DNA of 64,000 nt, taken from the NCBI RefSeq assembly GCF_036320965.1, contig NC_092241.1, forward strand, positions 6,774,252-6,838,251, in the 5' to 3' direction. How positions within the stretch are numbered: position 1 is the stretch's first letter; the number at the start of each line of letters is the position of its first letter. Shown piece by piece: positions 23,461 through 36,000 of the stretch. Made by a program: the position numbers and the translations under genes. The notes under the pieces are model-generated. The model ran no database searches and had not been told where the DNA came from. It was given only the letters and a program-made list of their open reading frames with translations. This DNA is from Panulirus ornatus. Lineage: Eukaryota; Arthropoda; Malacostraca; Decapoda; Palinuridae.

Positions 23461-23756
23461 GGAAAGGTGTGAAGCATACTTACAATGTTGTGAATTGGAG
23501 CGTTGTATAAAAGGGGCAATGTGCTGTCAATGGGGCGAACAAGAAATATGAAGTGGCCAAGGAAAAACACAGAAAGGTCTCTTGAGGTTTGGCTGTGGAC
23601 AGGGGGCTCTGGTTGTGGTGTACCATACATGACACCTAAAAGAGTAAGAGTAGACAAATAAAGCCATTTTTCATCTGTTCCTTGTGCTAACATGTTAAAT
23701 GGGAAACTGAACAAGGTTGCAAAAACATACAGTGCAACTAGAAATAGCATATATTA

Positions 23757-24270
23757 TAAATATGTTGTATGGGTGCGAGGCGTGGGCTATGGATAGAGTT
23801 GTGCGCAGGAGGATGGATGTGCTGGAAATGAGATGTTTGAGGACAATGTGTGGTGTGAGGTGGTTTGATCGAGTAAGTAACGTAAGGGTAAGAGAGATGT
23901 GTGGAAATAAAAAGAGCGTGGTTGAGAGAGCAGAAGAGGGTGTTTTGAAATGGTTTGGGCACATGGAGAGAATGAGTGAGGAAAGATTGACCAAGAGGGT
24001 ATATGTGTCGGAGGTGGAGGGAACGAGGAGAAGAGGGAGACCAAATTGGAGGTGGAAAGATGGAGTGAAAAAGATTTTGTGTGATCGGGGCCTGAACATG
24101 CAGGAGGGTGAAAGGAGGGCAAGGAATAGAGTGAATTGGAGCGATGTGGTATACCGGGGTTGACGTGCTGTCAGTGGATTGAATCAAGGCATGTGAAGCG
24201 TGTGGGGTAAACCATGGAAAGCTGTGTAGGTATGTATATTTGCGTGTGTGGACGTATGTATATACATGTC
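23757..24270 (+). mobile_element. RTE-like LINE 3' part, recent
   Basis: Starts inside the RT C-terminal region (MLYGCEAWAMDRVVRRRMDV), continues through RYLGRPNWRWKDG-like positions as GRPNWRWKDGVKKILCDRG to the stop at 24163, and stops at ACGTATGTATATACATGT. It is close to identical to the matching part of the copies at 5828-7249 and 58087-60450. Confidence 0.9.
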
Positions 24271-24668
24271 TTTATTCATTCCCATCGCCACCCCACCACA
24301 CATGAAAATAACCACCCCCTCCTCCCAAATGTGCATGAGGTAGCACTAGGAAAAGACAACAAAGGCCACTTTCGTTCACATTCAGTCTCTAGCTGTCATG
24401 TAATAATGCACCAAAACCACAGCTCCCTTTCCACATCCAGGCCCCACAGAACTTTCCATGGTTTACCCCAGACGCTTCACATGCCCTGGTTCAATCCATT
24501 GACAGCACGTCGACCCCAGTATACCACATTGTTCCAATTCACTCTATTCCTTGCACGCCTTTCACCCTCCTGCATGTTCAGGCCCCGATTGCTCAAAATC
24601 TTTTTCACTCCATCTTTCCACCTCCAATTTGGTCTCCCACTTCTCCTCGTTCCCTCCACCTCTGACAC
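24271..24668 (-). mobile_element. RTE-like LINE 3' part, second subfamily, inverted
   Basis: On the minus strand it encodes the same C-terminus (SEVEGTRRSGRPNWRWKDGV then KKILSNRGLNMQEGE). Its 3' UTR differs: it has a CATGACAGCTAGAGACTGAA segment also present at 53585 and 44650. It lies tail to tail with the preceding plus copy. Confidence 0.88.
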
Positions 24669-24880
24669 ATATTCGCCATTTCTTGCATTAGTGAGGTAGT
24701 ATTATTAAGAACAAAGGACTGAGCCTTAGAGGGAATATCCTCGCTTGGCCCCCTTCTCTGTTCCTTCTTTTACAAAATCAAAAAAAGGGAGGGAAGGATT
24801 TCTAGCCCCCTGCTCCCTCCCCTTTTGCTCGCTTTATATTTACTCAAGGATCAATTTCTATGAGAGAGTCCTGGTGTTAT
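24665..24880 (-). mobile_element. SINE-like element, diverged
   Basis: Same family as 20587-20828: on plus, ATTCGCCATTTCTTGCATTA, then CTTGGCCCCCTTCTCTGTTC and TTTCTAGCCCCCTGCTCCCT. It abuts the inverted LINE fragment without a poly-T. Confidence 0.8.
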
Positions 24881-25945
24881 CCAAGACCTTTCTAAAGGCT
24901 CCTGCAACCCAAGGCTGTGCTACTTCTAGTGGCACAGAAATGTAGGCTCCTTTGGAGTGAAAAGTTCTTTGACTAGACTTTACTTACAATGATACAGACT
25001 TGTCAAAACGGACTTTCACTTGCAGTACAAACTCGAGCAGGCAGTCTGGTAACACCATGTTAGTCTATTTACACAGAAATACAAAGGAATTAAACAGCAA
25101 CAGACCACTGGGTCCCCTGTTTGTAAATGGTAACACCATGTTAGTCTATATACAAAGAAATATGAAGGAATTCAACCGCAACAGACCACTCGTTCCCCTG
25201 TTTGTGAACTAAGATATCAAAAACTGATAGATTAGCGTAGTACAAGTAGCAAGGTATACAGGTAATTCACATGAAAAAACCTGCAAAAGATCATTGTGAC
25301 TAAGGAGGTACAAATTATATTAGCAATGTACTTTTATTAGTGGACTATGCTAGTAGTAAACTATTATACTGAGTGTATCCTGGAACTGCATGTTTGGCTA
25401 GGAAATCTCTAATTTTGTTATCTAACCAAGATTCAGGTCTCTGGAACTGCATATTCAGCAGGGAAATCTTAAATTTTGATATCTAATCAAGATTCAGGAA
25501 TAGTAATTATTTCATAATTTCCTTCAAAAAACATTGTCTGAAATTTTGTTCTTTTTGCTCCATGCATAATACAGAATATTTTTATAAGAGATTGAGACCT
25601 ATTTCAAAAAGTACGTAGCGAGAGGGATGGGTCTGCCCCACATGGGCTGCATTTTTTGACCAAAAATGCACATGAAGACTCACTATAGGTTACTGTACAT
25701 GAGCTGCATATTTTCATCAAAATGAATGTGTACACTCATTAAGGAGCCTAGATAATGAGTAGCTTCCAGTTCAGTGAGGTGTACTCCGTACTTTATGAAT
25801 AAATTAGACTTCAAGTAGAAATGCTAACACAAGTCTATAAATTCAACTCTCTCCTGTAAAGAAAGATTCACCACTCTATTATTTAGACAAGGTACCTTAT
25901 TAAAGGTGTTCCAAGTGCCGATCCTCAGAGGAACTGAAATCATAC
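24881..25945. repeat. Unique sequence with two local duplications
   Basis: An ~88 bp direct duplication lies at about 25047-25209 (GGTAACACCATGTTAGTCTA lead). A ~62 bp one lies at about 25380-25500 (CTGGAACTGCAT to AAGATTCAGG). No gene is supported. Confidence 0.8.
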
Positions 25946-25954
25946 TATTATATT

Positions 25955-26255
25955 ATCAATCTTATCTCAGAAGCATCGAATAAGCCAGTGATATTTCTCT
26001 AAGGGTTCCTTTGATTTCTCCCTCAGTATATTGTTAGTACCTACATGTGAAATTACAAGTGTATTAAAGTTAGTATCACCACAAACCTCCTCTATAGCAT
26101 CGGCAACATCATCTCCCCAGGCACCTGCAAAACAAAAATGCTTGCGGTTCTGGTGCAGAATTCCTCCAGCAATCCTTGGAACATAGAGTAACTGACGAGC
26201 CTGACCTCGGATTCATTATCTTCGACATCATCCAAGGCCTGAAATTTATTTTTTT
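25955..26255 (-). pseudogene. LINE ORF1 esterase (SGNH) remnant
   Basis: The minus strand keeps an open stretch reading AGAWGDDVADAIEEVCGDTN, then FNTLVISHVGTNNILREKSK and EPLEKYHWL. The VGTNNI block, an acidic helix before it and a Lys/Glu-rich helix after it are typical of the SGNH/esterase domain in ORF1 proteins of CR1- and jockey-like LINEs, where the usual form is GTND. No active-site Ser block is seen, so this is a scrap. Confidence 0.6.
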
Positions 26256-26269
26256 GTCATGATTAGCAA

Positions 26270-27915
26270 CAAAAGCAAACGTTTACGGGGTTTAGCACCT
26301 CATCGCACTACATAGACAATACTATCATTGAATAATCATTTATGTATAGGCATATGAAATAAGTCAAATTAAAATTGCTTTAAAAATCTACAGGCCAGTC
26401 AACACAATGTGTCACATCCCAGGTTTACCTTGTGGATGATGGCTAATCCTCCACTAGGTATCTCCAGAGTATTAACAAGCTGATATGTGCAGTATGAATT
26501 TGTATCAGTAAATTTTAGCCCTCTAAAAATAAAATTTGGGTGCTAAAATGTAAATAATGTAACTGCAAATTTGGTTCTTGTAAAATCAGCATAAAAGAGG
26601 GTAGGGTGTATTGTCTGAACAAAGACTACCAGTACTTAAATTTCAAATCACAGCTACAAAATTACTTTTCATGTATGACAAGATAGTAAACCCACATTTC
26701 AACTTTACGGATTATAAGCAGAAATACTTCCTTCCTTTCCTAGAGTGTTCGGCAATTGAAATTAGATCAGAATGATTTTACTGACATTTCATTTCCAATA
26801 AAATTTCAATTTCATTATAATATTTCTATCTTAAAAGGTGTTCCTTCACAGCCATCTTCTGGGTAGCTGGTGTGCCAGAGGCAGTGGTGGGTGGGGAGGA
26901 ACCTTCTGGTTTACTATCTTGTTTCCATTTACATAGATCAGAAATTTACAGTACTATCAATGTCTTTCAACAGATATCCTCTTCAGGGCCAAGTCTCCTG
27001 CTATCTGTCTTTCCCACGTGCTCCAAGAACCAATACTGTACCTTCTCTGCCTTCAGCCAAATCATCAGTCATATACACCAACATGCAGCCTTGCTTTCAT
27101 ATTAGGTTTGTTTATTCTTGTAACCTTCCTGAATCATTACAATTAGAACAGTATTGCCTACACACTTTTCCATGTTGTACCATCAGCTACATTAGTTGCT
27201 TATGACTATAAAAACTAAACATTGATTGTGGGATACATCCAAAATGTTTGTTTTACTTGAAGTTAATCTGTTAATTCTCCACACTATGCTCATTACACAA
27301 ACATTTCGTTGCATCTGGTAACTTTCTTCAGCCTACAGACCAGTATATTCTAAAACTTTACATGTTCAATACTTCCATTCTTTAAGTCATTAAGTACTGC
27401 TTATCCCCTGTAGTATTTTTCTGTCATATTCCAGTGCCTTGATTTTTTTTTTGCTACTGATATAATATAATGATTCATCTAACAGCAAAAGCATCAAAAC
27501 AACCATCTTACAATGATGGGTTACTGACAAAGAATTGAGGTGTAAATGAGATGATTCAGATTTACGAATGACATTTTTCTTACCTGGTTTCCTTCAATGG
27601 AATGTAGGATATAATAAATTCATCTATGATGATTGTACTTTGTTTCAAACATAATAATGTGAATGAATGAGTCCGTGTTGATAAGATATTAACAATGATA
27701 GCAGCCACTTGTTTGACTTAGAATAATGATGAGTGTTGAACTTAATATAAAGTCTGTAATGAAAATGAAACTAATCTCTATCTTACAAAATATTTATTTC
27801 CTTAACTTTGTACAATCTCAAATAGACTAGTTTTGTACAATGGTATGAGTAATGAAAAACACCCAGTAAAAATTAACCTTTGCATGGTTATAAATATTAC
27901 AAAATACATTTCTTA
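26270..27915. other. No gene seen
   Basis: AT-rich unique sequence downstream of CDC40 with no supported feature. Confidence 0.6.
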
Positions 27916-27919
27916 TGTC

Positions 27920-29400
27920 TAATTGCTTCTCCTGCCTCAGTGAAGTAGCATTAGGAAACATACACAATGGCCTCATTCACATACCACAACTTTTGAGCTA
28001 TCATATACAATGAACAGAAACCAAAGCCAACCATCTACAGCCAAGTCCCACAGACTATTCCATGGTTTATCTTGACTGTTGCATATACCCTGGTACAGCC
28101 CACTGACAGCATGTCACTCCATGTATACCAAGTCAATCCAATTCATTTTAAGTCACCCTCCTAAATGTTCTGTCCTGATTCTCCAAAGTGTCCTTTACCT
28201 TCTACTTCCATATCCTCATTCTTCCCCTCCCCCTTGCTACCTCCAAATCTGAAACACGGATCTTCTATGACAGGCTTTGTTCATCCTTTTCACACGTACA
28301 AAGCACTCCAGTACAATCTAGTAGTTCTCGCAACTGGGCTGCAATTATTATGACATCTCACTCTTTCACTGTTGTTCCTTACAAAATCAAACCACCTCTA
28401 CCCACATATCATCCTCAGAATCTCATTTCTAAAATATCCATCCTCTTCTTTTCTTGGCCTCCAAGACCTAAAACTCAGGTTCATATATTGCTTTTGGGAT
28501 TATCTTATCCTCAAACATAACCATTGTTGCCTTTAGGACACTGACTTCACCTTCCACTAACTCCTTAATGCACCCAGGACCTTAGCTTTCTATCCTAACC
28601 AAAGATTCACTTCTGTACTCATGGTACCAAACACTGCCCTGTCCATTCCCAGATACTAAGATACCAGATACCACTACACTTCCATCAGGTCCTCATCATA
28701 AAAACACTTCAAACCATCCTCCCTTTCCATCCTGCTGCACATCATGAACTTCTCTAGTTCACATAAACTAGTGTCTTTTTTTACACACACTCTTTAACTA
28801 AGACATTAGCTTCTAGAATTCCTCTCTTGAGTCTGCCACTAGAGTTGTATTATCTGCAAACAGCAACTTATACACCCCATGCTCCCCTCCCCTCTCTCTT
28901 AAAAGAAAAAACATTACATCCCACACCTTACTCCCAGACCCTCTCATTTCACTCCCTTACCACCAAATCCATGGACCAATTAAAGTCCCATGGTGATATC
29001 ACGTCCTTGATGCCGACCCACATTCACCCAGAGACACTCATCCTCCTCCCTTCCATCTCACATACTCCTCATTGCATTCAGTAGCTTTCCTGCCACACAA
29101 TATATATGTAACACCTTCTGCAAGTCATTTCTGTCAACCCTATTCCTTTGCTTTTTCTAGATATGTAATGACATATACAAATTTCTCTCTTTCTACATTC
29201 ATTTCTCACACAAATTTTTCAAAGTAAACACCTGTTCTCCACAAATGCATTTCTTCTCCCTAACCAGATGTTCTTTGCATGCCACCATCCTCTCAATCAT
29301 CACCCTCTTATACACATTTCCAGTTATACTCAATGGATTTATGCCTCAGTAAACCAAACATTCAGTCTTGTCCCCCTTGCCTTTATATACAAAATATAAT
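27920..29400 (-). mobile_element. Decayed RTE-like LINE copy, long
   Basis: From a 3' tail (CAGTGAAGTAGCATTAGGAA near 27935) through regions matching the C-terminus, the FADD region (near 28840-28875 on plus: TTATCTGCAAACAGCAACTT) and YKGKG (near 29375). The order is the same as in the minus copy at 58087-60450, and many frameshifts mark it as old. It spans most of an RT. Confidence 0.8.
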
Positions 29401-31489
29401 CACATATAATTAATGTTCTTATGTGCTGTATAATAATTCAATATACACATCTAAGCATAAACAAAACAAATATATAAATCCCTCCATCAGTCATAAACTT
29501 TATTCTTCAGCTAAGAATTATATTTGTTTACCGTACTGTTGACAGCAATTCATGTACGGAATATAAGAATAACACTCAGTTTATCACACCATTATACCAT
29601 TTTTTTTCTACCCATAAATAATGTATTTACAGATCTTCAAACGATGTGACCCCATCCCAGTGGAACTGGATTCTCTGAGAAAAAAGAAAGATTTGAAGCT
29701 CTATAACTCTCTTGAGTTTTGCCTTCTCTTTAAGGCAGCATAATAATATAAATTCCTGCTGTATGGATCTGCAGAACTGCCAGTTTATAATTGCAGAGAA
29801 CTCTGATGCAATTTATTCATTCTTAAACTGTCTTCACCTTTGGTTAAGGTGTTAGATACCTGGTTTCTCAGTCAGATGACTGGTCAAGTTCTTAATAAAT
29901 CAAGCTGTGTATACAGCGACTAACTTATTTTGCAGTCCTTAAAAGGATTTATTTCAAAATATCTTGCTCAAATAGACTGATCAGCTCAACATCCTGACAG
30001 CTGGTGATAGCTACAAGGTAGATTATTATCCACTTACCTTAATTAGATTGAGAAACCTGACAGTGATTTTTGGCAATATTCATCTCAAAAGCAAAATTAT
30101 GGCTGAAAGCTATGAAGACTGGGATTTCACATTTAGCGCTCTTTATATCTAGGATTTATTCCTGACTACATCTAGTTTGCTTTGGTTTACTATTGAGAGC
30201 TTATAGTTACTACCAAAGCCATATCATATATATTATAATAATTTTCTCCATTAGCAATAGAATTTATTCTTCAAGACAGTTTGGGAGCTGGAATATAGTA
30301 CTGACAAGCTGTTTTACCTGATGCTGTAGCGCTGCCTTGGCAAAATAAATATATATCTTGACAGCATACTGTATGGCCACAACTTTACAAAAGAGGTATT
30401 TACCATACTTCACTAGTTCTCCCTTCTCCATGATGCCTTTGATAATGTAAGCTTCAACTCATGATTTAAAGCTTACCTTACTCTTAACACCTTATCCTCT
30501 CTTGCCCAACCTATAACACCAGGCCTATAATATCCTACTGACTACATATTATCCATCTTAACATTAACTAGTTTCCTTCCAGCACCAGCGACCCAATATA
30601 TTCCACAGTTCTTTGTTTTAATCTCTGTCCTTGCTTTTCCAGACATATGGTGCATACACTCTCTCTTCCTGTTCAAACATTTTCTCATCCAGCATCCCCA
30701 TATAGAGACCTCCACAAAATATACATTCCTTAATATACAACCTTATAAAATTGGCCTAACTATTCATTCAGTCAACTATAATTCTATTTCCGAGATAGAG
30801 CATACTTCCTATATACAAAAAGCTAATACCTTTAAAATTATCACATCAAACTGGGGTGATAAAGCAATACAAGTGTAATACCTCCCAAACACAGGAAATT
30901 GAGGTCAAATATGAAAAAGAATTATCAATAAAGTAATACATGTGTTTATAATGTGAGGTGTGAAATGTGTCAATACTAGAGTACTTCGGAAAGATTTTGC
31001 TTGAACCCCATTTCTATTCAGCAGAAGCACTATATCAAAAAAAAGACAGATATACTGGGACAGAGCTGGCTCTGTGGGTGCCTAGTTGACCATGTACCAT
31101 TCATATAGAGGGATAAATCAGCAATATCTCAATCTAGAGAACAGAAGGGTAGAACCACCATCTCTTAGTCTGTCATACCATCTGTGTATATGACAATAAA
31201 CTACCAAAAATCTTTCTTACTAATCTGGAATATTTACTACTTGAGCATTTAAGTTCCTGTATGGGTAGAACTGCGCCAATCCTATGCATCATATTAGTTA
31301 CTACCACTCAAACTGAGCCCTACACTCGTACATCCATCTGGGACGTCACTATCGTCAGGATACAAACACGTATGAAAATAATATATGTTATCACATTTTA
31401 TAACATTATAATCATTACATACATAAGTGCATAAAAACTCAATACAGTATACCACAATCCATTTCCAAAACAAGAAATTTTTTTTAGAA
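29401..31489. other. Intergenic and probable CDC40 3' UTR
   Basis: No gene. The part next to 31490 must hold the CDC40 3' UTR on the minus strand, but no unambiguous polyadenylation signal stands out. Confidence 0.55.
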
Positions 31490-32832
31490 CTAATCCCAAT
31501 ACTTAATGAGGCCATCCCAGCCAGCTGTTGCAATTTTACTGGTCTCATGTGGGTGCCAAAGAATTCCAATACATACATCATCATGAGCTTTCCATTTCTG
31601 GTACAGTTTTGTTGTTTTCCAGTCCCAAATATGAGCTTTTCCATCTGCATCACCAGAAACCAAATATGACATATCTGGGGAGAAATCGAGAGTACATGCA
31701 TATCCTGCTACCATGTGTCCAGCAAAAACCTTCTTGCGGTTCATCTTAAAGCGATCTAAAGCAGAAAATATTACAATTTTATTGTCCATGCTTTGACATG
31801 CTAGCCATTTCTTATTGGGTGACAAAGTGACAGCAGGCATGGAGTGCATTGTTGGATCTGCGATGTATTTGAAGTCAACGGGAATGTCCCATTCCCAAAC
31901 TCGCAAACTTTTGTCATCAGATGTGGAAACAAATCTTCTGTTTTCATCAATGAATGTGATAGTATTTACAGCCCCTAGGTGACGATCATATTCCTGAACT
32001 ATCTCCTCAGTTCTAATATCCCAACAGACGATTTTCTTGTCTGATGTGCCTGCTACAAAGAGATTTTGCTTTTCTTCATCTGGATGGAACTTCACACAAT
32101 AGGGGATTTTTCGACTAGTGAACCGGGAGATGCATTCCCCAGTTTCTGTATCCCATAATTTGATAAAACGGTCATATCCAGCTGAAAGAAACTGTTTGCC
32201 TTCATTATCAAAGCAAGCATCTCTCACAGCCTGTTTGTGTCCCATGTAAGTTCTAATACATCGACGACTGTTGAACACTTCCCAGATTTTAATCTTGGTG
32301 TCCATAGCACAAGACAGTAGAAGGTGACCAGACTTTGGGAACCATCTAATGGCAGACACACCTTTGGTGTGGCCTTTCCATGTATGGATCAATTTTTTGG
32401 GCATGAAACACTTCTCAGGAGGCTCGATGGACCTTAAATTAACACCAACATCTTGAGGAATATACAAAAATGACCGTCCTTGATAGTCATATGCATCTTT
32501 TATGTGAAGCAAAGATTTCTCTTCAAGAGGTTTATCATCTGTCTGTTTACCCCGTTTTTGTCGCTTAGCTAAAATCTCATCCAAGGCATGCTGCTCTTCT
32601 TCAGAAGGCTTCATTACGGTCTGTTCATTTTCATACTTTGCCCATGGACCTTTGAATCCATCAATATCTCCCGCATCATAATTTTTGTTACGTTTGCGCT
32701 TAGGAGGTTGGTCTGGTTTGTGTTTGGTCTCAAACACTGTAATTCCAGATGTTTCCTGTGCTGCAGATACATCGCCAACATATCTTCTCCCATCATCAGG
32801 GTTTCCAGATATTGAAGGGTCAACAGCATAAC
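31490..32832 (-). CDS. CDC40: CDC40/PRP17 splicing factor, exon 3 (residues 124-570)
   Basis: CDC40 (PRP17) joins the spliceosome for the second transesterification step in the nucleus. This last coding exon begins at 32832 after the acceptor TTTACAG and splits the Gly codon of TSYGYAVDPS with exon 2. Residues about 124-270 form the conserved low-complexity region with DGFKGPWAKYENE, KPSEEEQ, AKRQKRGKQ and YDYQGRSFLYIPQDVGVNLR. Residues about 271-570 are a seven-repeat WD40 propeller: HTKGVSAIRW, MDTKIKIWEV, YDRFIKLWDTETGECISRFT, SDKKIVCWDI, DDKSLRVWEWDIPVDFKYIA, and it ends GWDGLIKYWD. It matches vertebrate CDC40 closely along its length. The assembled protein is 570 residues, against about 579 in human. 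No disruption is seen. Confidence 0.98.
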
Positions 32833-33141
32833 CTGTAAACAATATTCAATGATAAATGTACTTTGTAGTCTCAGGTGATGAAACAGTTTTTGATACAAAT
32901 CAAAAACTTAAAAAGAGCTTATATTAGTAAGGAAGTCCATGTTCGCTTTAGTAAACCTGACATGAAGTGAAAAAATTTGTCTGAGAGAAATGAATGAAAA
33001 TGTACTTAATTCACTCCTTCTACATGGGAATGGAGTCTAACACAAAAAACATAGACAAAAACTTAGTGACAGAATACCTCCGGAGATATTTAGTCTTGAA
33101 AAAAGGCAAGCATAAAACACTGTTTCCTGTTTATTTGATAA

Positions 33142-33190
<49 letters not shown>
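33142..33190. repeat. (GT)n microsatellite in CDC40 intron 2
   Basis: A GT run of about 48 bases. Confidence 0.95.
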
Positions 33191-33479
33191 ACCGTCCACT
33201 CCATCTGTCAATAGGCCATAGGGAAAACTGATTGAGAAAAAATAATTGGCATGAATAATATGCCTGAATGAAATTCTATACAAGAGTCATAAGGAAGAAT
33301 GAATACAAATGTCATGCATCCCATCAACAATGACATATAGCTCTTCACTTTTTGTTACATAGACAATAGTAGAGATAAACGTGAGTTCCAGCCTATCGAC
33401 TTACCAGGGCTATATCATTCCTGATGATGAAGAAAGATACAACAATTCTTACTTACTACCTCAAAGTAGGTGAAACGGG

Positions 33480-34660
33480 TTAATCAATGTAGTTGAGAAG
33501 GTAGAATACTATACCAATACGTTCTGATGACTGATTAAATGAATTATTCAAGACTAGAGAGTGACAAGTGATGATCAAGCCTAAATTTGATGATATTAGG
33601 GGTGTTGCTATGGGCAAAATTTTCTGGGAACTTGTTCCATGCATAATTAATGTCACTGGCAAGGAAATATTTTGTACAGTTCAAAGTAACTCAGTGAACT
33701 TTAAGTTTTAGTCCATTACCTCTCAATGGTACGAATAGTGCTACTGTAAAGAAATTTTCAGTATCAACATCGTTGAATCCTTTCAAATATTTCAAAACAT
33801 TCTATCAATTTGCTTTGGAGATACCTCTAGCTTAAGAAGAACAAGTTTAATTCTCACAACGTCCTCATACGGTTTGTTACACAAAGAAGGCATCAATTCT
33901 ATTGCTCTTCACTGCAACTGCTTCCCATTCAAGAATACCCTTGCTTGAGTAGGAAGCCCAAACCTGCACTGCATATTCACGTTGGAGTCTAATTAAACTG
34001 AGGTATGGTGACAATATCAAAACCTTGTTTTTGTATGAAAAGTTTCTTTTAATAAATCCTAACATCCTACTTGCTTTCTTGGCAGCTTCATTACAATGCT
34101 GGGAGAATCCAAAGTTGTTGGAGACAGTGACCCCCTAAATCCCTCATACAAGGAGTGCCCTTTATCTTGTAGCCCATCACTTCATATATGAAATTTTTGT
34201 TGAGGTTCTCTACTTGTAACTGCTGATGTTTACTGATGTTAAATGGCATCTGCCTTCTTCCAGACTATTCTGCAATTTTATCTAGATCCTATTGTAATCT
34301 TAACCTATTTTCATTAGTTAACATGGCATTGCCAATCTTTGTGTTATCTGCAAATTTGGACACTATGTTATTCACCCCTACATCAATATCGTTACTATAA
34401 ACATTGAAAGTATAGGACCAAGTGCAGTTCCTTGAGGGACCTCATTAGAAATGGGTGACCCGGGTGATTATTTACCATTCATTACGACTCTACCTCCTAC
34501 CATGAAACCAGGCTTCTATCCAATTTTCTGAAGTTTTCACATTGGCTTAACAAAGGGGACTATATTGAATTTTTCTGAAAGTCCAGAAAAATAGTATCTA
34601 TTGCTTTTGTCTTCTCATGAGTAATGAATAATTTAAGATAAAATCTGATGTCTGCAGGAC
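33480..34660 (-). mobile_element. Decayed CR1/jockey-like LINE RT fragment in CDC40 intron 2
   Basis: The minus strand keeps scraps of a reverse transcriptase in the right order: GPILSMFIV-like palm sequence, SKFADDTKIGNAM (catalytic FADD), NINKHQQLQVEN, GYKIKGTPCMRDLGV, NFGFSQHCNEAAKKASRMLG and FIKRNFSYKNK. They are spread over several frames with stops. It lies in the sense orientation of CDC40. The family is non-LTR; the clade is a guess. Confidence 0.78.
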
Positions 34661-34822
34661 TATCCCATCCCAGAGAGATTTACTGAAAATACAGGTAAAT
34701 AGTTTGGCAATTTCGTGTTTGACATTTTTAATTACTCATGGAGAGAAACACTATCCCATCCTGGAGAGATTTATTGAAAGTACAGGTAAATGATTTGGCA
34801 AATTTGGGTTTGACATTTTCAA
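34660..34822. repeat. ~80-90 bp direct duplication
   Basis: TATCCCATCC...GAGAGATTTA and the following ~80 bases occur twice (about 34662 and 34752) with about 10 differences. Confidence 0.85.
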
Positions 34823-34824
34823 TT

Positions 34825-36000
34825 CTCTCATGGACAGAAAATGGAATGACTTGGGAGTAAAGTCAGGGGTTGGTAAGAGAACAAGAACAAAAGAAGGAGT
34901 AGCACTACTCCAGAAGCAGGAGTTGTAGGAGTATGTGATAGAGTGTAAGAAAGTAAACTCTAGAGTGATATGGGTAAAACTGAAAGTAGATGGGGAGATG
35001 GATGATTATTGGTGCCTATACACCTGGTCATGAGAAGAAAGGTCATGAGAGGAAAGTGTTTTGGAAGCAGCTGAGTGAGTGTGTTAGCAGCTTTGATGCA
35101 CAAGACCGGGATATGGTGAGGGGTGATTTGAATGCAAAGGTGAGTAATGCGGCAGTTGAGGGTATAATTGGTGTGCATAGGGTGTTCAGTGTTGTAAATG
35201 GAAATGGTGAAGAGCTTGTAGATTCGTGATTGGGAATACCTGGTTTAAAAAGAGAGATATATATAAGTTTACGTATGTAAGTAGGAAAGATGGCCTGTGA
35301 GCGTTACTGGATTATGTGTTAATTGATAGGTGCATGAAAGAGAGACTTTTGAATGTTAATGTGCTGAGAGGTGCAACTGAAGGGATGTCTAATCATTATC
35401 TTGTGAAGGCGAAGGTGAAGATATGTAGAGGTTTTCAGAAAAGAAGAAAGAATGTTGGGGTGAAAAGAGTGGTGAGAGTAAGTGAGCTTGGAAAGGAGAG
35501 ACCAGGAGAGACTGAGTGAAAATTGGAAAAAGGTGAGAGCAAATGACGTAAGGGGAGTAGGGGAGGAATGGGATATATTTAGGGAAGCAGTGATGGCTTG
35601 CGCAAAAGATGCCTAAGGCATGAGAAAGGTGGGAGGTGGGCAGATTAGAAAGGTTAGTGAGTGGTGGGATGAAGAAGTTTGTTAGTGAAAGAGAAAAGAG
35701 GCATTTGGATGATTTTTACAAGGAAATAGTGCAAATGACTAGGAGATGTATAAGAGAAAGAGGCAAGAGGTGAAGAGAAAGGTCCAAGAGGTGAAAAAAA
35801 AGGCCAAATGAGAGTTGGGGTGAGAGAGTATCATCAAATTTTAGGAAGAAAAATAAGATGTTTTGGAAGCAGGTAAATAAAGTGCGTAAGACAAGAGAAC
35901 AAATGGAGACATCGGTGAAGAGGGCAAATGGGGAGGTAATAACAAGTAGTGGTGAAGTGAGAGGAAGATGGAGAGAGTATTTTGAAGGTGTTAAAACACT
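34825..36000 (+). mobile_element. Decayed RTE-like LINE, endonuclease and linker part
   Basis: On plus it preserves the 3' half of an APE-type endonuclease (DLNAKV at 35127, GNTWFKKRDIYKFTYVSRKD at about 35238, ALLDYVLIDRCMKERLLNVN, GMSNHYLVKAKVK). The linker found at the start of the 58290-60446 frame follows (RVSELGKERPG, then EEDGESILK-like at the end). It supplies the 5' region missing from the recent copies. Many stops. Confidence 0.85.

Noticed and set aside
26870..27205. 111-codon plus frame
   Set aside because: No recognised motif and no consistent splice sites; likely chance in unique sequence.
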